A stretch of DNA of 64,000 nucleotides from Stieleria sedimenti (GTDB lineage: Bacteria > Planctomycetota > Planctomycetia > Pirellulales > Pirellulaceae). The notes beneath the pieces are model-generated. The model saw only the letters and a list, made by a program, of their open reading frames with translations, was not told where the DNA came from and searched no databases. The stretch spans positions 1 to 64,000 of the forward strand of contig NZ_JANZKV010000004.1 in assembly GCF_025060895.1 (NCBI RefSeq). The letters are read 5' to 3'. Made by a program: the position numbers and the translations under genes. This document shows positions 43,461-49,880 of the stretch, in pieces; position 1 is the stretch's first letter; each line of letters opens with the position of its first letter.

Positions 43461-43802
43461 ATGCGTTTGATCTATGGAATGTCGTTTGCGTTTGCTGCAC
43501 TGTTGTTCGTCGGAGTGACGGGCTGCGGCAACAACGAAGCTCCAGTGACAGAGGAACCGGTCGCCGAAGTATCCACGGGCGACCACAGCGGTTGGTGGTG
43601 CGTCGAGCACGGCGTCCCCGAAGAGGAATGTCCTTTGTGCGACACCAGCTTGGTCGGCGACTTTAAGGAGAAAGGCGACTGGTGCGACGAACACAGTCGC
43701 CCCGACTCGCAGTGCTTCACCTGCAACCCAGACAACTTCGACAAGTTCGCCGCTCGCTACGAAGCCAAGTTCGGCGAACAGCCACCTCAGCCAACAGAGT
43801 AA
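43461..43802 (+). CDS. Lipoprotein with two HGVPEEECxxC-type metal motifs
   Basis: A 113-residue lipoprotein (signal MRLIYGMSFAFAALLFVGVTGC). It contains WWCVEHGVPEEECPLCD and DWCDEHSRPDSQCFTCNP, two copies of a W-C-x2-H-x2-P-x3-C-x2-C motif also seen at the N-terminus of the adaptor at 38566. The lipoprotein and the adaptor probably share a metal. Start 43461 is supported by AAAGGAA six bases upstream; an ATG at 43431 overlaps the pump stop. Confidence 0.65.
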   Translation: MRLIYGMSFAFAALLFVGVTGCGNNEAPVTEEPVAEVSTGDHSGWWCVEHGVPEEECPLCDTSLVGDFKEKGDWCDEHSRPDSQCFTCNPDNFDKFAARYEAKFGEQPPQPTE

Positions 43803-43805
43803 TTG

Positions 43806-44426
43806 ATGGCGGACTGCGGATGCGAACTGGAAGCCGATAGCGATGCGCAGCGGAGTACGCTGCGCATCGTTCTGGTCATCAACGCGGCGATGTTTCTGAC
43901 GGAAATGGCCATCGGGATTGTCGCCGATTCGACAGGCTTGATTGCCGATTCGCTGGACATGTTGGCCGATGCCAGTGTGTACGCGATCAGTCTGTATGCC
44001 GTCGGCCGAGCGGCACGCATCCGCCGCAGCGCGGCCACCGCTAGCGGTGTGCTGCAATTAATTTTGGGCGTCGGTGTTCTAGTCGAGGCCGCCCGTCGAT
44101 TCATTGGCGGTGGCGAACCCGTTGGTCTGGCGATGATGGGCATGGGCGTCGTTGCGCTGATCGCCAACTCAATTTGTCTCCGTCTGATCGCGAAACACAA
44201 AGGTGGCGACGTCAACTTCCGCGCCTCCTACATCTTCTCGGCCAACGACGTCATCGCCAACATCGGCGTCATCGTCTCCGGGCTGATCGTCAAGCTATCC
44301 GGCTCGCAAATCCCCGACCTCGTCATCGGCATCCTGATCGCCGCCGTCGTAGTCCGCGGTGGTTGCAAAATATTGCTCGAGACGAAGCAGCAAATGATTC
44401 ACCCGCCTAGTAGCAAAGGCCGCTAG
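43806..44426 (+). CDS. Cation-diffusion-facilitator-like transporter
   Basis: A 206-residue membrane protein with five to six TM helices and a CDF-type signature (DSTGLIADSLDMLADASVYAISLYAVG, with the ADSLDM Asp positions; later FSANDVIANIGVIVSG). It lacks the usual cytosolic C-terminal domain, so it is a short CDF form. CDF proteins move Zn, Co, Ni or Cd out of the cytosol by proton antiport. It follows the lipoprotein gene directly and is probably the last gene of the 38047-44426 operon. Confidence 0.75.
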   Translation: MADCGCELEADSDAQRSTLRIVLVINAAMFLTEMAIGIVADSTGLIADSLDMLADASVYAISLYAVGRAARIRRSAATASGVLQLILGVGVLVEAARRFIGGGEPVGLAMMGMGVVALIANSICLRLIAKHKGGDVNFRASYIFSANDVIANIGVIVSGLIVKLSGSQIPDLVIGILIAAVVVRGGCKILLETKQQMIHPPSSKGR

Positions 44427-44442
44427 TACCCCCCTCGGGTAT
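44427..44442 (+). promoter_or_regulatory. CsoR-type operator (TACC-N7-GGTATC) before the sigma factor gene
   Basis: TACCCCCCTCGGGTAT is a GC-rich pseudo-palindrome like copper-sensing CsoR operators. A possible -10 (TACAAT, 44446-44451) follows immediately and the sigma start codon is 8 bases further, so a repressor bound here would block transcription. Confidence 0.7.
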
Positions 44443-44458
44443 CGGTACAATCTGACAA

Positions 44459-45013
44459 ATGGAGCATCGCAGTGAGAGCAATGTCAAAGAGCCAATCGAC
44501 GACGCAACGGTCAAGGCCGGTGCCGGCGGCGATCGCGCTGCGCTCCGCCAGATTTACGAGGCCACTGCGGATCGCGTCTTTCGCTTGATGGTGCGGATGG
44601 TCGGTCAACAGGACGCCGACGACTTAACGCAGCAAACTTTCGTCCGAGCGTTTACGAAGCTCGATCAGTTCAGCGGCGAATCGAAGTTCGAGACGTGGCT
44701 GTATCGACTGGCCACCAACGAAGCTCTGCAGCATCTACGCCGCGAGAAACATCGGCGGACCAAAGAACTGGTGGTCGAGCCGACCGCTGACCAAACCGAC
44801 CACGTCGAGCAAGACGAACGAGTCGCGATGGTACGCCAGGCACTCGATCAACTCGATCCGGAACTACGGGCGATCTTCACGCTCAAAGAAGAGAGCGGTC
44901 TGTCATACCAAGAGATCGCCCAGACGCTAGACATCCCCGAAGGTACTGTTGGATCGAGGTTGAACCGGGCACGGCGTGAATTGCGGAGGTTGATAGATGG
45001 GAGTCGGGAGTGA
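44459..45013 (+). CDS. ECF-family RNA polymerase sigma factor
   Basis: A 184-residue protein with sigma region 2 (LRQIYEATADRVFRLMVRMV, QDADDLTQQTFVRAFTKLDQF, SKFETWLYRLATNEALQHLR) and region 4 (LDPELRAIFTLKEESGLSYQEIAQTLDIPEGTVGSRLNRARRELRRLI). No anti-sigma gene is next to it. The only one in the window is at 29610. It is preceded by a CsoR-type operator. The predicted -10 is so close to ATG 44459 that the mRNA may be leaderless. The last residues (DGSRE) come from a repeat arm. It probably drives stress or metal genes when released. Confidence 0.85.
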   Translation: MEHRSESNVKEPIDDATVKAGAGGDRAALRQIYEATADRVFRLMVRMVGQQDADDLTQQTFVRAFTKLDQFSGESKFETWLYRLATNEALQHLRREKHRRTKELVVEPTADQTDHVEQDERVAMVRQALDQLDPELRAIFTLKEESGLSYQEIAQTLDIPEGTVGSRLNRARRELRRLIDGSRE

Positions 45014-45067
45014 GGGAGGAGCGAGTTGTGTTCTCCCTTCTCCTTCACCCCCCAACACCCCTACTTC
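44990..45067. repeat. GA/CT periodic inverted-repeat element E (GGGAGT type) between converging genes
   Basis: GATGGGAGTCGGGAGTGAGGG (44996-45016) is followed by TTCTCCCTTCTCCTTCACCC (45031-45050). It lies between the ends of the sigma and TolC genes and could also act as a terminator. It supplies the last codons of the sigma gene. Confidence 0.55.
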
Positions 45068-46780
45068 TTATTGAGGGCAACCTACCGTGCGATCCAACTG
45101 GGCGATCGTGCCGGCCAATGTGGCGTCGATGCGGGCGAGTTGGGTCTCGAACATCAACAGCTCGCGGTAGGTTTCGATCAGCGTGAAAAAGTCCGTCCGT
45201 TTGCCTCGGTAGTCTGCGATCGAAAGTTTGAGTGTGTCTTCTGTTCGCGGGATGATGCGATTCTTGTAGATGGTGCGTTGCTCGACTAAGGCGTCGGCTT
45301 GAACGATCAGTCGGCGAATCTTGCCGTAAAGTTCGTCGCGTTCGGCTTCCAGGCGTCGAGTCGTGCTGCTGCGACGATGAGCTGCTTCGCGGACGCCGGC
45401 GTTAATCTTCTCTCGCCAAATCGGCAATGTTGTACCGAAACTGATGCTGAGTTGATCGTTTCCGTTGGCCACTGGGCTAAGTATGTCATGGTTGTCGCTG
45501 ACCAATCCCCAGTTTAGTCCGACACTAAAGTCTGGATACTGCTGCAAGCAAGCCAAGCGTTCTCTGTCGCGGTCGCGTTGGATTTCCCATGCGAGGCCCC
45601 GTAGCTTCGGGTTGCATTGCTCGGCCAACGCGATCAATTCTTCAATTTGCTGGGGCGTGTCAGTGATACCGAGTTCATCCGTTGCTTCGGGAAGAATCCC
45701 GACGGGTTGCTGTAGCAGCGTAGCGAGGTCGGCTTGGGCAACCAGCTTTTGCCGAGCAAGCGTGATGAGCTGTTCGTCGAGTCGATCGGTTTCGAGTTGG
45801 GCACGCAATACGTCTTGTTGCGAACCGCCACTGCGATAACGCGCCTCTGCAACGTCGGTCAGGTCGGCAACGAGGTCTTTGGTTTCCTCGACGATGTCAA
45901 TCGCGCGGGTTGCGAACCAGACTTCGTAGTAGGCGAGACGAACAGACTCGGTGATCTCGCGAGCAATCGCGTCAACTTCCGATTGGGCGATTTGCACTTC
46001 GCGGCTGGCGATGACCGCTTTGGTTTTCAGCTTGTCAGGAAACGGCACCATCTGGTTAATCGACATCTGGTTAGCTACCCGGCCGGCCGCGGTTTGGATG
46101 GCGTTGTCGTGCAAAGGCCAGAAGGTGTTGTTGAATGTCGGGTCGGGCAAGGCTTTGGCTTGCGGGATGACATTGGTTGCAGCAGCGACGCGTTGTCTGG
46201 CGGCGAGGACTTTGGGGTGACGTGCGAGGGCAATGCCTATGAAATACTCGACAGGCTGACCAGTTGGGGAGTTGGGAGAAGGGGAGTCTGGGAGAGGGGG
46301 AGACAGGGAGTCTGGGAGATCGGGAGTCTCGGAATTGTCATTTGTCTTGTCATCTTCATCACTCTCCGTGTCTCCTTGTCTCCCCTTCTCCGTGCCTTCC
46401 TCCTGCTCGTCTTCTTTCTCCCCACTCCCACCTTCAAACTCCCCATCTTCCTTGGGCGGATCGAGTTGCAGAAAGTCTCCGAAACTTCGTTTGCTGTCTT
46501 CCTGGGGTGGTTGAGCGAAGACGGCGGGCGATTCGATCACCACTCCGTCGTTGTAGCCGACGGGCTGTATGGAAGCAGTTTCCGGCTCGCTGAGGATTTG
46601 CTGCCAATCGACGTCGCTGGTCGCGCCCGACATCGGGGGCGAAGCGGCGACCGGATCGGCGACTTTTGCTACCTGAACACCGCGATGAGAGGCACAACCA
46701 GACGTCGACGCGGCAACCAATGCTGCTAGCAGCAATCGTTTCGCGTGGGTCGTTCTGAGTCTCAAAGAATGCCGATCCAT
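45068..46780 (-). CDS. TolC-family outer-membrane efflux protein with an inserted low-complexity region
   Basis: A 570-residue lipoprotein-like OMF (signal LLLAALVAASTSGC). The OEP domain begins at about residue 175 (VEYFIGIALARHPKVLAARQRVAAATN) and repeats in the second half (LRGLAWEIQRDRDRERLACLQQYPDFSVG). It should form the outer-membrane channel for the RND systems. Residues 110-175 are acidic, Ser/Pro-rich low complexity. The coding DNA there (46265-46450) is a GGGAG/CTCCC repeat hairpin, absent from normal TolC proteins. Because the insert is before the barrel, function may survive. It is convergent with the sigma gene. Confidence 0.85.
   Translation of the reverse strand: MDRHSLRLRTTHAKRLLLAALVAASTSGCASHRGVQVAKVADPVAASPPMSGATSDVDWQQILSEPETASIQPVGYNDGVVIESPAVFAQPPQEDSKRSFGDFLQLDPPKEDGEFEGGSGEKEDEQEEGTEKGRQGDTESDEDDKTNDNSETPDLPDSLSPPLPDSPSPNSPTGQPVEYFIGIALARHPKVLAARQRVAAATNVIPQAKALPDPTFNNTFWPLHDNAIQTAAGRVANQMSINQMVPFPDKLKTKAVIASREVQIAQSEVDAIAREITESVRLAYYEVWFATRAIDIVEETKDLVADLTDVAEARYRSGGSQQDVLRAQLETDRLDEQLITLARQKLVAQADLATLLQQPVGILPEATDELGITDTPQQIEELIALAEQCNPKLRGLAWEIQRDRDRERLACLQQYPDFSVGLNWGLVSDNHDILSPVANGNDQLSISFGTTLPIWREKINAGVREAAHRRSSTTRRLEAERDELYGKIRRLIVQADALVEQRTIYKNRIIPRTEDTLKLSIADYRGKRTDFFTLIETYRELLMFETQLARIDATLAGTIAQLDRTVGCPQ
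46265..46450. repeat. GA/CT periodic inverted-repeat element F, inserted in frame in tolC
   Basis: The left arm (46265-46329) has repeated GGGAGTCTGGGAGA-type words; the right arm (46368-46450) has CTCCTTGTCTCCCCTTCTCC and related words. The arms are complementary with 7-9 bp periodicity. In the minus-strand gene they encode the low-complexity stretch of about 65 residues. Confidence 0.7.
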
Positions 46781-46878
46781 GGCGTTCAGGTCCTAATGAG
46801 CTAAAATTGAGCTGTTAAAGTTTGTCTAACCGGTTAATTCCTATTGAACTCTTCGGCCAAATTTCCGATACAGTTCAT

Positions 46879-46895
46879 ATACCGGGCATGGGTAT
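46879..46895 (+). promoter_or_regulatory. CsoR-type operator (TACC-N7-GGTATC)
   Basis: ATACCGGGCATGGGTAT has the same half-sites and 7-bp spacing as the operators at 44427 and 62562, and the same GGTATC end in the direction of transcription. It lies 19 bp upstream of the start of the Cys-rich gene at 46914, with TATCTT a possible -10. Confidence 0.7.
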
Positions 46896-46913
46896 CTTTT
46901 TCGGAAGGTCACA

Positions 46914-47468
46914 GTGAGTAACTCCCCCCTAATTCGCACCGCCGTTAATCTTTGTCTGATCGCTGCAATGGTGATTCAGCCGATGGCGCTGGTGGCTGCG
47001 CAGGGAATATGTGCTCAAGGTCAGTGCTGCGAGGCCGAAACGGTCTGCCACGCTTGCAAATGCTGTGAAGTGAAAACGGACGGCGATCTGTGCGGTTGCT
47101 GTAGCGGCAATGAAGAAGGCGCCAGCAGTTGCTGCACGAAGAAAGGCGAACAATCAAAGCATGACGACCTGTTCGGTGAAATCTCCGACGTCGTGCCCGA
47201 GCCACCGAAATCCGACGACGAGAAATTGGTTCAAGACCAAGTTGCGTTGTCATCGTGCATGTGTGGCATTCGATCAGAACCGCTAGCACCGGCACCACAT
47301 CGCGTACCTGTTCCTCAGGTTCGTGAATTAGTCGTGATTGCGTACTTGGATAACGTTGCATCCGAGGCTGGACTTTCAATTCGTCCAGATCAACTGATGT
47401 CACGATTGCCGATCGGCGATCACTCACCGCATTTCTCTCAGCGGTTTCTTTGCATCTGGCGCATCTAG
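46914..47468 (+). CDS. Secreted Cys-rich protein heading the second copper-type operon
   Basis: A 184-residue protein starting GTG 46914 (GGAAGG 6 bases upstream). A signal peptide (RTAVNLCLIAAMVIQPMALVAAQG) is followed by a Cys cluster (CAQGQCCEAETVCHACKCCEV... CGCCSGNEEGASSCC), an acidic linker, a CMCG motif and a long tail ending RFLCIWRI. It is likely a metal-binding periplasmic protein. It lies upstream of an adaptor-pump pair (47746, 49881) and follows a CsoR-type operator, so it is probably copper-induced. Confidence 0.65.
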   Translation: MSNSPLIRTAVNLCLIAAMVIQPMALVAAQGICAQGQCCEAETVCHACKCCEVKTDGDLCGCCSGNEEGASSCCTKKGEQSKHDDLFGEISDVVPEPPKSDDEKLVQDQVALSSCMCGIRSEPLAPAPHRVPVPQVRELVVIAYLDNVASEAGLSIRPDQLMSRLPIGDHSPHFSQRFLCIWRI

Positions 47469-47745
47469 CGTCGTCTCGATAGGAGAGCTGCGCGCTCGTA
47501 GCTCTTCGTTTTCAAGTTGGCTTTCACGCGAATGATGCTGCGCGCTCGTTCCGAATGAAGTCTTTCCAGATGCAATCCCCACGCGATTTGATCGCGTCAC
47601 CAAAACAATGAACCGGTCACAGCCTGGAGGCGATGACTGGTCGATGATGCGATCCCCTCCATTGCGTCGTCGGCCAGTCACCTCTTGAGCTGACGTTCGT
47701 GGATGGAACCACAAACGCGTGCCGGAAAACGCCGCGAGAACTGTA
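47469..47745. other. Intergenic region with a 13-bp direct repeat
   Basis: A 277-bp spacer with GCTGCGCGCTCGT at 47487 and again at 47537 (50-bp spacing). No gene or hairpin with a T-tract was seen. The adaptor may have its own promoter here. Confidence 0.45.
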
Positions 47746-49869
47746 ATGAATCAGGACGAACCAATCCAACCCAACGAAGCCGACGTTGACGATAAAGTCA
47801 GCAGTGTCGATACGGATGCGCCGACCGATAGCGAGCCAGTGGAAGCGGTGGCCGAAGAAACGACCACGCCTATTGAAGCCAAGCCGACTGCACCTCAACG
47901 TGGTGACGGGATGAAATGGCTGGTGCGCACGGGTGTGCAAGCCGCGACCGTTGTAATCGTCGCCGGTCTTGTCTTTTTCTTACTCGGTGTCGCACAGCGA
48001 ACGAAGTGGTTGACTGCGGATGGTTTTTCCGGCGGACAAGGTGATACCGTCGCAGAAACCGGCGGCGGCGAAGACAATCGATACATCTGCCCGATGATGT
48101 GTACGCCACCGTCGACCGAACCCGGACGATGCCCGGTGTGTGCGATGGAATTGGTCGAAGCGACTGGCGGCGGAGGCGGCGATGGAATCTCGGTCACTAT
48201 CGAACCATCCGCCCGGCGATTGGTCGGTATTCAAACCGCGATGTCGAAGATGGGCGAAGTTAGTCGAACGATCCGCACTATTGGCTCGATCGACTTCGAC
48301 GAAAGCCAACTGTCGACCATCAGTGCGTACATCGACGGCCGCTTGGAAAAGATGTACGCGAACTACGCTGGCGTGAAAGTCAATGAAGGCGACGACCTGG
48401 CGTTGATCTACAGCCCGCAGCTCTACACCGCACAAACCGAGTTCATCACCAGCATGAACAGCGATGGCAAGATCGGTCGCTTTCAAATCTCTGGCGGCGA
48501 TCTGAACAAGATGGCACGGGAGAATTTGACGGAACTGGGCATGACGGAAAGTCAGATCGACGAGTTGGGTAGGTCGGGAAAACCAATGTCGCGTATCCGC
48601 ATCAAGTCACCGCAAAGTGGAACGGTGATCGAAAAGTCAGCCGTTGAGGGCGACTATGTGAAAACGGGGGACAAGCTTTACCGTGTAGCCGACCTGAGCA
48701 GTGTTTGGTTGATGCTTGATCTGTTTCCCGACGACGCATCGGCTGTTCGTTTCGGCCAACAAGTCGAAGCGGAAATACAGTCGATGCCGGGCGAAGTATT
48801 TACGGGCCGCGTCGCTTTCATTGACCCGACCGTGAACCCGAAGACTCGAACGGTACGCGTGCGAGTCGAGATCATGAACTTTGACGGCAAACTGCGACCG
48901 GGCGACTACGCCACTGCTCGGGTGACCGTGCCAGCGATCCCAATGGACCAAGTTTACGATCCGGCACTGGCGAACAAATACATCAGCCCGATGCACCCGC
49001 AAGTCATCCGCGACGAACCGGGCAAGTGCCCGCTTTGCGATATGGATTTGGTGCCGACATCGCAGCTCGGGTTCGCATCAGAACCCCTGCCGATGCAGCA
49101 AGTCGTGACTGTGCCGCGCGACGCCGTGCTTCTAGCTGGCGAGAACAGCGTGATCTATGTCGAAACCGAACCCGGTCGTTTTGAGATTCGCCGAGTGACA
49201 GTCGGTCCCATGAATCGAAAAGAAGCGGTGATCGTCGAAGGGCTTTCGGCTGGCGAGACGGTTGCAACAGGTGGCAATTTCTTGATCGACTCACAAATGC
49301 AGCTCGCCGGAAACCCATCGTTGATGGACCCGACCAAAGCACCTAGCTATTCGCCGGGACCGCTGGAACTTCCCAATACCACTCCTGTCATGCTGGCCAG
49401 CGACGCTGGCAACACGCTTGATCGAACCTACGACGCGTACTTTGAAATCCAGTGTGCGATGGCGGCCGACCAAACGCCTCCGCCCGTTGCGTTGAACACG
49501 CTGATCGAAGGTCTCCGCGAACTGGAAATGTTGGCCAATGTTCCCGATGAAGCTCAACGCCGGTTCGCGACCGCTCGCCGCGCGGCGTCACGCATGGACG
49601 GTTCGTTGGAAACGGCTCGCGAAGCCTATCGCGGCGTCAGTCACGCGATGTTGCGAGCGGCCACGGTGGCTCGCGGGCCGAAGACGGCTGTGAAGTTGAC
49701 GCACTATTACTGCCCGATGGTTCCCGGCGGCGGTGGAGACTGGATGCAGCCCGGCGGCGATTTGCAGAACCCGTATTGGGGCAGCGAGATGCTGACGTGC
49801 GGCGAAGTCGTTCGTGACATGGCGATGCCCGCGGGCATGGTTCCCTCAATCGCGCGCACGGTGCAGTAA
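47746..49869 (+). CDS. cusB: RND efflux adaptor with two metal-binding domains (CusB-like)
   Basis: A 707-residue adaptor. An acidic N-terminus and membrane anchor (residues 62-82) precede a first metal domain (CPMMCTPPSTEPGRCPVCAM, about residue 112). The lipoyl, coiled-coil and beta-barrel parts follow, with a second metal domain (ISPMHPQVIRDEPGKCPLCDM, about residue 411) and a C-terminal extension ending in a YYCPMVPGGGGDWMQPGG segment. The organisation equals that of 30607, so it is probably another Cu(I)/Ag(I) system. The pump starts 11 bp downstream. I use ATG 47746; a GTG at 47719 is possible, neither with a good ribosome site. Confidence 0.85.
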   Translation: MNQDEPIQPNEADVDDKVSSVDTDAPTDSEPVEAVAEETTTPIEAKPTAPQRGDGMKWLVRTGVQAATVVIVAGLVFFLLGVAQRTKWLTADGFSGGQGDTVAETGGGEDNRYICPMMCTPPSTEPGRCPVCAMELVEATGGGGGDGISVTIEPSARRLVGIQTAMSKMGEVSRTIRTIGSIDFDESQLSTISAYIDGRLEKMYANYAGVKVNEGDDLALIYSPQLYTAQTEFITSMNSDGKIGRFQISGGDLNKMARENLTELGMTESQIDELGRSGKPMSRIRIKSPQSGTVIEKSAVEGDYVKTGDKLYRVADLSSVWLMLDLFPDDASAVRFGQQVEAEIQSMPGEVFTGRVAFIDPTVNPKTRTVRVRVEIMNFDGKLRPGDYATARVTVPAIPMDQVYDPALANKYISPMHPQVIRDEPGKCPLCDMDLVPTSQLGFASEPLPMQQVVTVPRDAVLLAGENSVIYVETEPGRFEIRRVTVGPMNRKEAVIVEGLSAGETVATGGNFLIDSQMQLAGNPSLMDPTKAPSYSPGPLELPNTTPVMLASDAGNTLDRTYDAYFEIQCAMAADQTPPPVALNTLIEGLRELEMLANVPDEAQRRFATARRAASRMDGSLETAREAYRGVSHAMLRAATVARGPKTAVKLTHYYCPMVPGGGGDWMQPGGDLQNPYWGSEMLTCGEVVRDMAMPAGMVPSIARTVQ

Positions 49870-49880
49870 GGAGACGAACC

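Noticed and set aside
46265-46450. Possible CRISPR array because of many short repeated words
   Set aside because: The repeats are 7-9 bp, degenerate and without unique spacers of constant length; they form two complementary arms inside a gene.
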